Assembly (NCBI RefSeq): GCF_029227915.1
Contig: NC_079877.1
Location: forward strand, 5,024,001-5,088,000
Length of the DNA: 64,000 nt
Source: Hydractinia symbiolongicarpus
Taxonomy: Eukaryota; Cnidaria; Hydrozoa; Anthoathecata; Hydractiniidae
Reading direction: 5' to 3'
The notes under the pieces are model-generated. The model saw nothing but the letters and a program-made list of their open reading frames with translations, was not told where the DNA came from and did not search any database. Position 1 is the first letter of the stretch. Each line of letters begins with the position of its first letter. Below, in pieces: positions 23,601 through 39,200 of the stretch. A program made the position numbers and the translations under genes.

Positions 23601-24290
23601 GCCATTTCCCGTAAACCCCGGACTCGGCTCGCATAGTCAATAGTATACAAAGAAAGTACCCAGGGTGTAAACTCATTTCCCGAACGATTTTTTAATTCAT
23701 TTTTTCACCACTAAAACGCATAAGACTTGTAGTTTTCAAAAATGTTTTCATTTTTGATGAGACGCTGAATAAAAGAAGTTTAATCGCCGGCAAACGAAAA
23801 CCTGCGATTTGCCGTAAATCCCGGACTCGGCCCGTATAGTCAAAAGTATACAAAGAAAGTACCCAGGGAGTAAACTAATTTCCCAAACGATTTTTTAAAT
23901 TATTATTTCACCACTAAAGCCCATGAGACTTGTAGTTTTTAAAAATGTTCTCATTTTTGATGAGACGCTGAATAAAAGAAGTTTAATCGCCGGCAAACGA
24001 AAACCCGCGATTTCCCGTAAATCCCGGCTTGGCCCGTATAGTCAAAAGTATACAAAGAAAGTACCCAGGGAGTAAACTCATTTCCCGAACAATTTTTTAA
24101 ATTATTTTTTCACCACTAAAACGCATGAGACTTGTAGTTTTCAAAATTGTTTTCATTTTTGATGAGACGCTGAATGAAAGAAGTTTAATCGCCGGCAAAC
24201 AAAAACCCGCGATTTCCCGTAAATCCTGGGCTTGGCCCGTATAGTCAAAAGTATACAAAGAAAGTACCCAGGGAGTAAACTCATTTCCCA
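20641..24290. repeat. Satellite with a five-monomer (1014-bp) higher-order repeat
   Basis: Roughly 22060-23075 and 23076-24090 are near-identical at 1014 bp, marked by AAAATAAGTTTAATCGCC, AATCTCCGACTCGG, CAAACCATTTTTTAA, GCCCACGAGACT and AGTCAATAGTATAC. Both carry two adjacent monomers of the CCGCCATTTCCC type. That type is common at 0.4-5.2 kb and beyond 45 kb but missing from 24-40 kb. 20641-22060 is a mix of other types. No gene is seen. Confidence 0.92.
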
Positions 24291-27200
24291 AACGATTTTT
24301 TAAATTACTTTTTCACCACTAAAACGGATGAGACTTGTAGTTTTTAAAAATGTTTTCATTTTTGATGAGACGCTGAATAAAAGAAGTTCAATCGCCGGCA
24401 AACTAAAACCTGCGATTTCCCGTAAATCCTGGACTCGGCCCGTATAGTCAAAAGTATACAAAGAAAGTACCCAGGGATTAAACTCATTTCCCAAACGATT
24501 TTTTAAATTATTATTTCACCACTAAAACGCACGAGACTTGTAGTTTTCAAAAATGTTTTCATTTTTGATGAGACGCTGAATAAAAGAAGTTTAATCGCCA
24601 GCAAACAAACACCTGCGATTTCCCGTAAATCCCGGACTCGGCCCGTATAGTCAAAAGTATACAAAGAAAGTACCCAGGGAGTAAACTAATTTCCCAAATG
24701 ATTTTTTAAATTATTATTTCACCACTAAAGCCCATGAGACTTGTAGTTTTTAAAAATGTCCTCATTTTTGATGAGACGCTGAATAAAAGAAGTTTAATCG
24801 CCGGCAAACGAAAACCCGCGATTTCCCGTAAATCCCGGCTTGGCCCGTATAGTCAAAAGTATACAAAGAAAGTACCCAGGGAGTAAACTCATTTCCCGAA
24901 CAATTTTTTAAATTATTTTTTCACCACTAAAACGCATGAGACTTGTAGTTTTCAAAAATGTTTTCATTTTTGATGAGACGCTGAATGAAAGAAGTTTAAT
25001 CGCCGGCAAACAAAAACCCGCGATTTCCCGTAAATCCCGGGCTTGGCCCGTATAGTCAAAAGTATACAAAGAAAGTACCCAGGGAGTAAACTCATTTCCC
25101 AAACGATTTTTTAAATTACTTTTTCACCACTAAAACGGATGAGACTTGTAGTTTTTAAAAATGTTTTCATTTTTGATGAGACGCTGAATAAAAGAAGTTC
25201 AATCGCCGGCAAACTAAAACCTGCGATTTCTCGTAAATCCTGGACTCGGCCCGTATAGTCAAAAGTATACAAAGAAAGTACCCAGGGATTAAACTCATTT
25301 CCCAAACGATTTTTTAAATTATTATTTCACCACTAAAACGCATGAGACTTGTAGTTTTCAAGAATGTTTTCATTTTTGATGAGACGCTGAATTAAAGCAA
25401 GTTAATCGCCGGCAAACGAACACCTGCGATTTCCCTAAATCCCGGACTCGGCCCGTATAGTCAAAAGTATACAAAGAAAGTAACCAGGGAGTAAACTCAA
25501 TTCCAGAACGATTTTTTAAATTATTTTTTCACCACTAAAACGCATAAGACTTGTAGTTTTTAAAAATGTTTTCATTTTTGATGAGACGCTGAATAAAAGA
25601 AGTTTAATCGCCGGCAAACGAAAACCCGCGATTTCCCGTAAATCCCGGGCTTGGCCCGTATAGTCAAAAGTATACAAAGAAAGTACCCAGGGAGTAAACT
25701 CATTTCCCGAACGATTTTTTAAATTACCTTTTCACCACTAAAACGCATGAGACTTGTAGTTTTTAAAAATGTTTTCATTTTTGATGAGACGCTGAATAAA
25801 AAAGTTTAATCGCCGGCAAACGAAAACCTGCGATTTCCCGTAAATCATGGACTCGGCCCGTATAGTCAAAAGTATACAAAGAAAGTACCCAGGGAGTAAA
25901 CTCATTTCCCAAACGATTTTTTAAATTATTATTTCACCACTAAAACGCATGAGACTTGTAGTTTTTAAGAATGTTTTCATTTTTGATGAGACGCTGAATA
26001 AAAGCAGGTTAATCGCCGGCAAACGAAAACCTGCGATTTCCCGTAAATCCCGGACTCAGCCCGTATAGTCAAAAGTTTACAAAGAAAGTACCCAGGGAGT
26101 AAACTAATTTCCCAAACGATTTTTTAAATTATTATTTCACCACTAAAGCCCATGAGACTTGTAGTTTTTAAAAATGTTCTCATTTTTGATGAGACGCTGA
26201 ATAAAAGAAGTTTAATCGACGGCAAACGAAAACCCACGACTTCCCGTAAATCCCGGCTTGGCCCGTATAGTCAAAAGTATACAAAGAAAGTACCCAGGGA
26301 GTAAACTCATTTCCCAAACGATTTTTTAAATTACTTTTTCACCACTAAAACGGATGAGACTTGTAGTTTTTAAAAATGTTTTCATTTTTGATGAGACGCT
26401 GAATAAAAGAAGTTCAATCGCCGGCAAACTAAAACCTGCAATTTCCCGTAAATCCTGAACTCGGCCCGTATAGTCAAAAGTATACAAAAAAAGTACCCAG
26501 GGATTAAACTCATTTCCCAAACGATTTCTTAAATTATTATTTCACCACTAAAACGCATGAGACTTGTAGTTTTCAAGAATGTTTTCATTTTTGATGAGAC
26601 GCTGAATAAAAGCAGGTTAATCGCCGTCAAACGAACACCTGCGATTTCCCGTAAATCCCGGACTCGGCCCGTATAGTCAAAAGTATACAAAGAAAGTACC
26701 CACGGGGTAAACTCATTTCCAGAACGATTTTTTAAATTATTTTTTCACCACTAAAACGCATAAGACTTGTAGTTTTTAAAAATGTTTTCATTTTTGATGA
26801 GACGCTGAATAAAAGAAGTTTAATCGCCGGCAAACGAAAACCCGCGATTTCCCGTAAATCTCGGGCTTGGCCCGTATAGTCAAAAGTATAGAAAGAAAGT
26901 ACCCAGGGAGTAAACTCATTTCCCGAACGATTTTTTAAATTACCTTTTCACCACTAAAACGCATGAGACTTGTAGTTTTTAAAAATGTTTTCATTTTTGA
27001 TGAGACGCTGAATAAAAGAAGTTTAATCGCCGGCAAACGAAAACCTGCGATTTCCCGTAAATCATGGACTCGGCCCGTATAGTCAAAAGTATACAAAGAA
27101 AGTACCCAGGGAGTAAACTCATTTCCCAAACGATTTTTTAAATTATTATTTCACCACTAAAACGCATGAGACTTGTAGTTTTCAAGAATGTTTTCATTTT

Positions 27201-30200
27201 TGACGAGACGCTGAATAAAAGCAGGTTAATCGCCGGCAAACGAAAACCTGCGATTTCCCGTAAATCCCGGACTCGGCCCGTATAGTCAAAAGTATACAAA
27301 GAAAGTACCCAGGGAGTAAACTCATTTCCAGAACGATTTTTTAAATTATTTTTTCACCACTAAAACGCATAAGACTTGTAGTTTTTAAAAATGTTTTCAT
27401 TTTTGATGAGACGCTGAATAAAAGAAGTTTAATCGCCGGCAAACGAAAACCCGCGATTTCCCGTAAATCTCGGGCTTGGCCCGTATAGTCAAAAGTATAC
27501 AAAGAAAGTACCCAGGGATTAAACTCATTTCCCAAACGATTTTTTAAATTATTATTTCACCACTAAAACGCATGAGACTTGTAGTTTACAAGAATGTTTT
27601 CATTTTTGATGAGACGCTGAATAAAAGCAGGTTAATCGCCGGCAAACGAACACCTGCGATTTCCCGTAAATCCCGGAGTCGGCCCGTATAGTCAAAAGTA
27701 TACAAAGAAAGTACCCAGGGTGTAAACTCATTTCCAGAACGATTTTTTAAATTATTTTTTCACCACTAAAACGCATAAGACTTGTAGTTTTTAAAAATGT
27801 TTTCATTTTTGATGAGACGCTGAATAAAAGAAGTTTAATCGCCGGCAAACGAAAACCCGCGATTTCCCGTAAATCCCGGGCTTGGCCCGTATAGTCAAAA
27901 GTATACAAAGAAAGTACCCAGGGAGTAAACTCATTTCCCAAACGATTTTTTAAATTATTATTTCACCACTAAAGCCCATGAGACTTGTAGTTTTTAAAAA
28001 TGTCCTCATTTTTGATGAGACGCTGAATAAAAGAAGTTTAATCGCCGGCAAACGAAAACCCGCGATTTCCCGTAAATCCCGGCTTGGCCCGTATAGTCAA
28101 AAGTATACAAAGAAAGTACCCAGGGAGTAAACTCATTTCCCGAACAATTTTTTAAATTATTTTTTCACCACTAAAACGCATGAGACTTGTAGTTTTCAAA
28201 AATGTTTTCATTTTTGATGAGACGCTGAATGAAAGAAGTTTAATCGCCGGCAAACAAAAACCCGCGATTTCCCGTAAATCCCGGGCTTGGCCCGTATAGT
28301 CAAAAGTATACAAAGAAAGTACCCAGGGAGTAAACTCATTTCCCAAACGATTTTTTAAATTACTTTTTCACCACTAAAACGGATGAGACTTGTAGTTTTT
28401 AAAAATGTTTTCATTTTTGATGAGACGCTGAATAAAAGAAGTTCAATCGCCGGCAAACTAAAACCTGCGATTTCTCGTAAATCCTGGACTCGGCCCGTAT
28501 AGTCAAAAGTATACAAAGAAAGTACCCAGGGATTAAACTCATTTCCCAAACGATTTTTTAAATTATTATTTCACCACTAAAACGCATGAGACTTGTAGTT
28601 TTCAAGAATGTTTTCATTTTTGATGAGACGCTGAATAAAAGAAGTTTAATCGCCGGCAAACGAAAACCCGCGATTTCCCGTAAATCCCGGGCTTGGCCCG
28701 TATAGTCAAAAGTATACAAAGAAAGTACCCAGGGAGTAAACTCATTTCCCGAACGATTTTTTAAATTACCTTTTCACCACTAAAACGCATGAGACTTGTA
28801 GTTTTTAAAAATGTTTTCATTTTTGATGAGACGCTGAATAAAAAAGTTTAATCGCCGGCAAACGAAAACCTGCGATTTCCCGTAAATCATGGACTCGGCC
28901 CGTATAGTCAAAAGTATACAAAGAAAGTACCCAGGGAGTAAACTCATTTCCCAAACGATTTTTTAAATTATTATTTCACCACTAAAACGCATGAGACTTG
29001 TAGTTTTCAAGAATGTTTTCATTTTTGATGAGACGCTGAATAAAAGCAGGTTAATCGCCGGCAAACGAAAACCTGCGATTTCCCGTAAATCCCGGACTCG
29101 GCCCGTATAGTCAAAAGTTTACAAAGAAAGTACCCAGGGAGTAAACTAATTTCCCAAACGATTTTTTAAATTATTATTTCACCACTAAAGCCCATGAGAC
29201 TTGTAGTTTTTAAAAATGTTCTCATTTTTGATGAGACGCTGAATAAAAGAAGTTTAATCGACGGCAAACGAAAACCCACGATTTCCCGTAAATCCCGGCT
29301 TGGCCCGTATAGTCAAAAGTATACAAAGAAAGTACCCAGGGAGTAAACTCATTTCCCAAACGATTTTTTAAATTACTTTTTCACCACTAAAACGGATGAG
29401 ACTTGTAGTTTTTAAAAATGTTTTCATTTTTGATGAGACGCTGAATAAAAGAAGTTCAATCGCCGGCAAACTAAAACCTGCAATTTCCCGTAAATCCTGG
29501 ACTCGGCCCGTATAGTCAAAAGTATACAAAAAAAGTACCCAGGGATTAAACTCATTTCCCAAACGATTTCTTAAATTATTATTTCACCACTAAAACGCAT
29601 GAGACTTGTAGTTTTCAAGAATGTTTTCATTTTTGATGAGACGCTGAATAAAAGCAGGTTAATCGCCGGCAAACGAACACCTGCGATTTCCCGTAAATCC
29701 CGGACTCGGCCCGTATAGTCAAAAGTATACAAAGAAAGTACCCAGGGTGTAAACTCATTTCCAGAACGATTTTTTAAATTATTTTTTCACCACTAAAACG
29801 CATAAGACTTGTAGTTTTTAAAAATGTTTTCATTTTTGATGAGACGCTGAATAAAAGAAGTTTAATCGCAGGCAAACGAAAACCCGCGATTTCCCGTAAA
29901 TCTCGGGCTTGGCCCGTATAGTCAAAAGTATAGAAAGAAAGTACCCAGGGAGTAAACTCATTTCCCGAACGATTTTTTAAATTACCTTTTCACCACTAAA
30001 ACGCATGAGACTTGTAGTTTTTAAAAATGTTTTCATTTTTGATGAGACGCTGAATAAAAGAAGTTTAATCGCCGGCAAACGAAAACCCGCGATTTCCCGT
30101 AAATCTCGGGCTTGGCCCGTATAGTCAAAAGTATACAAAGAAAGTACCCAGGGAGTAAACTCATTTCCCGAACGATTTTTTAAATTACTTTTTCACCACT

Positions 30201-33200
30201 AAAACGCATGAGACTTGTAGTTTTTAAAAATGTTTTCATTTTTGATGAGACGCTGAATAAAAGAAGTTCAATCGCCGGCAAACTAAAACCTGCGATTTCT
30301 CGTAAATCCGGGACTCGGCCCGTATAGTCAAAAGTATACAAAGAAAGTACCCAGGGATTAAACTCATTTCCCAAACGATTTTTTAAATTATTATTTCACC
30401 ACTAAAACGCATGAGACTTGTAGTTTTCAAGAATGTTTTCATTTTTGATGAGACGCTGAATAAAAGCAGGTTAATCGCCGGCAAACGAACACCTGCGATT
30501 TCCCGTAAATCCCGGACTCGGCCCGTATAGTCAAAAGTATACAAAGAAAGTACCCAGGGTGTAAACTCATTTCCAGAACGATTTTTTAAATTATTTTTTC
30601 ACCACTAAAACGCATAAGACTTGTAGTTTTTAAAAATGTTTTCATTTTTGATGAGACGCTGAATAAAAGAAGTTTAATCGCCGGCAAACGAAAACCCGCG
30701 ATTTCCCGTAAATCCCGGGCTTGGCCCGTATAGTCAAAAGTATACAAAGAAAGTACCCAGGGAGTAAACTCATTTCCCAAACGATTTTTTAAATTATTAT
30801 TTCACCACTAAAGCCCATGAGACTTGTAGTTTTTAAAAATGTCCTCATTTTTGATGAGACGCTGAATAAAAGAAGTTTAATCGCCGGCAAACGAAAACCC
30901 GCGATTTCCCGTAAATCCCGGCTTGGCCCGTATAGTCAAAAGTATACAAAGAAAGTACCCAGGGAGTAAACTCATTTCCCGAACAATTTTTTAAATTATT
31001 TTTTCACCACTAAAACGCATGAGACTTGTAGTTTTCAAAAATGTTTTCATTTTTGATGAGACGCTGAATGAAAGAAGTTTAATCGCCGGCAAACAAAAAC
31101 CCGCGATTTCCCGTAAATCCCGGGCTTGGCCCGTATAGTCAAAAGTATACAAAGAAAGTACCCAGGGAGTAAACTCATTTCCCAAACGATTTTTTAAATT
31201 ACTTTTTCACCACTAAAACGGATGAGACTTGTAGTTTTTAAAAATGTTTTCATTTTTGATGAGACGCTGAATAAAAGAAGTTCAATCGCCGGCAAACTAA
31301 AACCTGCGATTTCTCGTAAATCCTGGACTCGGCCCGTATAGTCAAAAGTATACAAATAAAGTACCCAGGGATTAAACTCATTTCCCAAACGATTTTTTAA
31401 ATTATTATTTCACCACTAAAACGCATGAGACTTGTAGTTTTCAAGAATGTTTTCATTTTTGATGAGACGCTGAATAAAAGCAGGTTAATCGCCGGCAAAC
31501 GAACACCTGCGATTTCCCGTAAATCCCGGACTCGGCCCGTATAGTCAAAAGTATACAAAGAAAGTACCCAGGGTGTAAACTCATTTCCAGAACGATTTTT
31601 TAAATTATTTTTTCACCACTAAAACGCATAAGACTTGTAGTTTTTAAAAATGTTTTCATTTTTGATGAGACGCTGAATAAAAGAAGTTTAATCGCCGGCA
31701 AACGAAAACCCGCGATTTCCCGTAAATCCCGGGCTTGGCCCGTATAGTCAAAAGTATACAAAGAAAGTACCCAGGGAGTAAACTCATTTCCCGAACGATT
31801 TTTTAAATTACCTTTTCACCACTAAAACGCATGAGACTTGTAGTTTTTAAAAATGTTTTCATTTTTGATGAGACGCTGAATAAAAGAAGTTTAATCGCCG
31901 GCAAACGAAAACCCGCGATTTCCCGTAAATCCCGGGCTTGGCCCGTATAGTCAAAAGTATACAAAGAAAGTACCCAGGGAGTAAACTCATTTCCCGAACG
32001 ATTTTTTAAATTACCTTTTCACCACTAAAACGCATGAGACTTGTAGTTTTTAAAAATGTTTTCATTTTTGATGAGACGCTGAATAAAAAAGTTTAATCGC
32101 CGGCAAACGAAAACCTGCGATTTCCCGTAAATCATGGACTCGGCCCGTATAGTCAAAAGTATACAAAGAAAGTACCCAGGGAGTAAACTCATTTCCCAAA
32201 CGATTTTTTAAATTATTATTTCACCACTAAAACGCATGAGACTTGTAGTTTTCAAGAATGTTTTCATTTTTGATGAGACGCTGAATAAAAGCAGGTTAAT
32301 CGCCGGCAAACGAAAACCTGCGATTTCCCGTAAATCCCGGACTCGGCCCGTATAGTCAAAAGTTTACAAAGAAAGTACCCAGGGAGTAAACTAATTTCCC
32401 AAACGATTTTTTAAATTATTATTTCACCACTAAAGCCCATGAGACTTGTAGTTTTTAAAAATGTTCTCATTTTTGATGAGACGCTGAATAAAAGAAGTTT
32501 AATCGACGGCAAACAAAAACCCACGATTTCCCGTAAATCCCGGCTTGGCCCGTATAGTCAATAGTATACAAAGAAAGTACCCAGGGAGTAAACTCATTTC
32601 CCGAACAATTTTTTAAATTATTTTTTCACCACTAAAACGCATGAGACTTGTAGTTTTCAAAAATGTTTTCATTTTTGATGAGACGCTGAATGAAAGAAGT
32701 TTAATCGCCGGCAAACAAAAACCTGCGATTTCCCGTAAATCCCGGGCTTGGCCCGTATAGTCAAAAGTATACAAAGAAAGTACCCAGGGAGTAAACTCAT
32801 TTCCCAAACGATTTTTTAAATTACTTTTTCACCACTAAAACGGATGAGACTTGTAGTTTTTAAAAATGTTTTCATTTTTGATGAGACGCTGAATAAAAGA
32901 AGTTCAATCGCCGGCAAACTAAAACCTGCAATTTCCCGTAAATCCTGGACTCGGCCCGTATAGTCAAAAGTATACAAAAAAAGTACCCAGGGATTAAACT
33001 CATTTCCCAAACGATTTCTTAAATTATTATTTCACCACTAAAACGCATGAGACTTGTAGTTTTCAAGAATGTTTTCATTTTTGATGAGACGCTGAATAAA
33101 AGCAGGTTAATCGCCGGCAAACGAACACCTGCGATTTCCCGTAAATCCCGGACTCGGCCCGTATAGTCAAAAGTATACAAAGAAAGTACCCAGGGTGTAA

Positions 33201-36200
33201 ACTCATTTCCAGAACGATTTTTTAAATTATTTTTTCACCACTAAAACGCATAAGACTTGTAGTTTTTAAAAATGTTTTCATTTTTGATGAGACGCTGAAT
33301 AAAAGAAGTTTAATCGCCGGCAAACAAAAACCCGCGATTTCCCGTAAATCTCGGTCTTGGCCCGTATAGTCAAAAGTATAGAAAGAAAGTACCCAGGGAG
33401 TAAACTCATTTCCCGAACGATTTTTTAAATTACCTTTTCACCACTAAAACGCATGAGACTTGTAGTTTTTAAAAATGTTTTCATTTTTGATGAGACGCTG
33501 AATAAAAGAAGTTTAATCGCCGGCAAACGAAAACCTGCGATTTCCCGTAAATCATGGACTCGGCCCGTATAGTCAAAAGTATACAAAGAAAGTACCCAGG
33601 GAGTAAACTCATTTCCCAAACGTTTTTTTAAATTATTATTTCACCACTAAAACGCATGAGACTTGTAGATTTCAAGAATGTTTTCATTTTTGATGAGACG
33701 CTGAATAAAAGCAGGTTAATCGCCGGCAAACGAAAACCTGCGATTTCCCGTAAATCCCGGACTCGGCCCGTATAGTCAAAAGTATACAAAGAAAGTACCC
33801 AGGGAGTAAACTCATTTCCCGAACGATTTTTTAAATTACTTTTTCACCACTAAAACGCATGAGACTTGTAGTTTTCAAGAATGTTTTCATTTTTGATGAG
33901 ACGCTGAATAAAAGCAGGTTAATCGCCGGCAAACGAAAACCTGCGATTTCCCGTAAATCCCGGACTCGGCCCGTATAGTCAAAAGTATACAAAGAAAGTA
34001 CCCAGGGAGTAAACTCATTTCCAGAACGATTTTTTAAATTATTTTTTCACCACTAAAACGCATAAGACTTGTAGTTTTTAAAAATGTTTTCATTTTTGAT
34101 GAGACGCTGAATAAAAGAAGTTTAATCGCCGGCAAACGAAAACCCGCGATTTCCCGTAAATCTCGGGCTTGGCCCGTATAGTCAAAAGTATACAAAGAAA
34201 GTACCCAGGGAGTAAACTCATTTCCCGAACGATTTTTTAAATTACTTTTTCACCACTAAAACGCATGAGACTTGTAGTTTTTAAAAATGTTTTCATTTTT
34301 GATGAGACGCTGAATAAAAGAAGTTCAATCGCCGGCAAACTAAAACCTGCGATTTCTCGTAAATCCTGGACTCGGCCCGTATAGTCAAAAGTATACAAAG
34401 AAAGTACCCAGGGATTAAACTCATTTCCCAAACGATTTTTTAAATTATTATTTTACCACTAAAACGCATGAGACTTGTAGTTTTCAAGAATGTTTTCATT
34501 TTTGATGAGACGCTGAATAAAAGCAGGTTAATCGCCGGCAAACGAACACCTGCGATTTCCCGTAAATCCCGGACTCGGCCCGTATAGTCAAAAGTATACA
34601 AAGAAAGTACCCAGGGTGTAAACTCATTTCCAGAACGATTTTTTAAATTATTTTTTCACCACTAAAACGCATAAGACTTGTAGTTTTTAAAAATGTTTTC
34701 ATTTTTGATGAGACGCTGAATAAAAGAAGTTTAATCGCCGGCAAACGAAAACCCGCGATTTCCCGTAAATCCCGGGCTTGGCCCGTATAGTCAAAAGTAT
34801 ACAAAGAAAGTACCCAGGGAGTAAACTCATTTCCCGAACGATTTTTTAAATTACCTTTTCACCACTAAAACGCATGAGACTTGTAGTTTTTAAAAATGTT
34901 TTCATTTTTGATGAGACGCTGAATAAAAAAGTTTAATCGCCGGCAAACGAAAACCTGCTATTTCCCGTAAATCATGGACTCGGCCCGTATAGTCAAAAGT
35001 ATACAAAGAAAGTACCCAGGGAGTAAACTCATTTCCCAAACGATTTTTTAAATTATTATTTCACCACTAAAACGCATGAGACTTGTAGTTTTCAAGAATG
35101 TTTTATTTTTGATGAGACGCTGAATAAAAGCAGGTTAATCGCCGGCAAACGAAAACCTGCGATTTCCCGTAAATCCCGGACTCGGCCCGTATAGTCAAAA
35201 GTTTACAAAGAAAGTACCCAGGGAGTAAACTAATTTCCCAAACGATTTTTTAAATTATTATTTCACCACTAAAGCCCATGAGACTTGTAGTTTTTAAAAA
35301 TGTTCTCATTTTTGATGAGACGCTGAATAAAAGAAGTTTAATCGCCGGCAAACGAAAACCCGCGATTTCCCGTAAATCCCGGCTTGGCCCGTATAGTCAA
35401 AAGTATACAAAGAAAGTACCCAGGGAGTAAACTCATTTCCCGAACAATTTTTTAAATTATTTTTTCACCACTAAAACGCATGAGACTTGTAGTTTTCAAA
35501 AATGTTTTCATTTTTGATGAGACGCTGAATGAAAGAAGTTTAATCGCCGGCAAACAAAAACCCGCGATTTCCCGTAAATCCCGGGCTTGGCCCGTATAGT
35601 CAAAAGTATACAAAGAAAGTACCCAGGGAGTAAACTCATTTCCCAAACGATTTTTTAAATTACTTTTTCACCACTAAAACGGATGAGACTTGTAGTTTTT
35701 AAAAATGTTTTCATTTTTGATGAGACGCTGAATAAAAGAAGTTCAATCGCCGGCAAACTAAAACCTGCAATTTCCCGTAAATCCTGGACTCGGCCCGTAT
35801 AGTCAAAAGTATACAAAAAAAGTACCCAGGGATTAAACTCATTTCCCAAACGATTTCTTAAATTATTATTTCACCACTAAAACGCATGAGACTTGTAGTT
35901 TTCAAGAATGTTTTCATTTTTGATGAGACGCTGAATAAAAGCAGGTTAATCGCCGGCAAACGAACACCTGCGATTTCCCGTAAATCCCGGACTCGGCCCG
36001 TATAGTCAAAAGTATACAAAGAAAGTACCCAGGGTGTAAACTCATTTCCAGAACGATTTTTTAACTTATTTTTTCACCACTAAAACGCATAAGACTTGTA
36101 GTTTTTAAAAATGTTTTCATTTTTGATGAGACGCTGAATAAAAGAAGTTTAATCGCCGGCAAACAAAAACCCGCGATTTCCCGTAAATCTCGGTCTTGGC

Positions 36201-39200
36201 CCGTATAGTCAAAAGTATAGAAAGAAAGTACCCAGGGAGTAAACTCATTTCCCGAACGATTTTTTAAATTACCTTTTCACCACTAAAACGCATGAGACTT
36301 GTAGTTTTTAAAAATGTTTTCATTTTTGATGAGACGCTGAATAAAAGAAGTTTAATCGCCGGCAAACGAAAACCTGCGATTTCCCGTAAATCATGGACTC
36401 GGCCCGTATAGTCAAAAGTATACAAAAAAAGTACCCAGGGAGTAAACTCATTTCCCAAACGTTTTTTTAAATTATTATTTCACCACTAAAACGCATGAGA
36501 CTTGTAGTTTTCAAGAATGTTTTCATTTTTGATGAGACGCTGAATAAAAGCAGGTTAATCGCCGGCAAACGAAAACCTGCGATTTCCCGTAAATCCCGGA
36601 CTCGGCCCGTATAGTCAAAAGTATACAAAGAAAGTACCCAGGGAGTAAACTCATTTCCAGAACGATTTTTTAAATTATTTTTTCACCACTAAAACGCATA
36701 AGACTTGTAGTTTTTAAAAATGTTTTCATTTTTGATGAGACGCTGAATAAAAGAAGTTTAATCGCCGGCAAACGAAAACCCGCGATTTCCCGTAAATCTC
36801 GGGCTTGGCCCGTATAGTCAAAAGTATACAAAGAAAGTACCCAGGGAGTAAACTCATTTCCCGAACGATTTTTTAAATTACTTTTTCACCACTAAAACGC
36901 ATGAGACTTGTAGTTTTCAAGAATGTTTTCATTTTTGATGAGACGCTGAATAAAAGCAGGTTAATCGCCGGCAAACGAAAACCTGCGATTTCCCGTAAAT
37001 CCCGGACTCGGCCCGTATAGTCAAAAGTATACAAAGAAAGTACCCAGGGAGTAAACTCATTTCCAGAACGATTTTTTAAATTATTTTTTCACCACTAAAA
37101 CGCATAAGACTTGTAGTTTTTAAAAATGTTTTCATTTTTGATGAGACGCTGAATAAAAGAAGTTTAATCGCCGGCAAACGAAAACCCGCGATTTCCCGTA
37201 AATCTCGGGCTTGGCCCGTATAGTCAAAAGTATACAAAGAAAGTACCCAGGGAGTAAACTCATTTCCCGAACGATTTTTTAAATTACTTTTTCACCACTA
37301 AAACGCATGAGACTTGTAGTTTTTAAAAATGTTTTCATTTTTGATGAGACGCTGAATAAAAGAAGTTCAATCGCCGGCAAACTAAAACCTGCGATTTCTC
37401 GTAAATCCTGGACTCGGCCCGTATAGTCAAAAGTATACAAAGAAAGTACCCAGGGATTAAACTCATTTCCCAAACGATTTTTTAAATTATTATTTCACCA
37501 CTAAAACGCATGAGACTTGTAGTTTTCAAGAATGTTTTCATTTTTGATGAGACGCTGAATAAAAGCAGGTTAATCGCCGGCAAACGAACACCTGCGATTT
37601 CCCGTAAATCCCGGACTCGGCCCGTATAGTCAAAAGTATACAAAGAAAGTACCCAGGGTGTAAACTCATTTCCAGAACGATTTTTTAAATTATTTTTTCA
37701 CCACTAAAACGCATAAGACTTGTAGTTTTTAAAAATGTTTTCATTTTTGATGAGACGCTGAATAAAAGAAGTTTAATCGCCGGCAAACGAAAACCCGCGA
37801 TTTCCCGTAAATCCCGGGCTTGGCCCGTATAGTCAAAAGTATACAAAGAAAGTACCCAGGGAGTAAACTCATTTCCCGAACGATTTTTTAAATTACCTTT
37901 TCACCACTAAAACGCATGAGACTTGTAGTTTTTAAAAATGTTTTCATTTTTGATGAGACGCTGAATAAAAAAGTTTAATCGCCGGCAAACGAAAACCTGC
38001 TATTTCCCGTAAATCATGGACTCGGCCCGTATAGTCAAAAGTATACAAAGAAAGTACCCAGGGAGTAAACTCATTTCCCAAACGATTTTTTAAATTATTA
38101 TTTCACCACTAAAACGCATGAGACTTGTAGTTTTCAAGAATGTTTTATTTTTGATGAGACGCTGAATAAAAGCAGGTTAATCGCCGGCAAACGAAAACCT
38201 GCGATTTCCCGTAAATCCCGGACTCGGCCCGTATAGTCAAAAGTTTACAAAGAAAGTACCCAGGGAGTAAACTAATTTCCCAAACGATTTTTTAAATTAT
38301 TATTTCACCACTAAAGCCCATGAGACTTGTAGTTTTTAAAAATGTTCTCATTTTTGATGAGACGCTGAATAAAAGAAGTTTAATCGCCGGCAAACGAAAA
38401 CCCGCGATTTCCCGTAAATCCCGGCTTGGCCCGTATAGTCAAAAGTATACAAAGAAAGTACCCAGGAAGTAAACTCATTTCCCGAACAATTTTTTAAATT
38501 ATTTTTTCACCACTAAAACGCATGAGACTTGTAGTTTTCAAAAATGTTTTCATTTTTGATGAGACGCTGAATGAAAGAAGTTTAATCGCCGGCAAACAAA
38601 AACCCGCGATTTCCCGTAAATCCCGGGCTTGGCCCGTATAGTCAAAAGTATACAAAGAAAGTACCCAGGGAGTAAACTCATTTCCCAAACGATTTTTTAA
38701 ATTACTTTTTCACCACTAAAACGGATGAGACTTGTAGTTTTTAAAAATGTTTTCATTTTTGATGAGACGCTGAATAAAAGAAGTTCAATCGCCGGCAAAC
38801 TAAAACCTGCGATTTCCCGTAAATCCTGGACTCGGCCCGTATAGTCAAAAGTATACAAAAAAAGTACCCAGGGATTAAACTCATTTTCCAAACGATTTCT
38901 TAAATTATTATTTCACCACTAAAACGCATGAGACTTGTAGTTTTCAAGAATGTTTTCATTTTTGATGAGACGCTGAATAAAAGCAGGTTAATCGCCGGCA
39001 AACGAACACCTGCGATTTCCCGTAAATCCTTGACTCGGCCCGTATAGTCAAAAGTATACAAAGAAAGTACCCAGGGTGTAAACTCATTTCCAGAACGATT
39101 TTTTAAATTATTTTTTCACCACTAAAACGCATAAGACTTGTAGTTTTTAAAAATGTTTTCATTTTTGATGAGACGCTGAATAAAAGAAGTTTAACCGCCG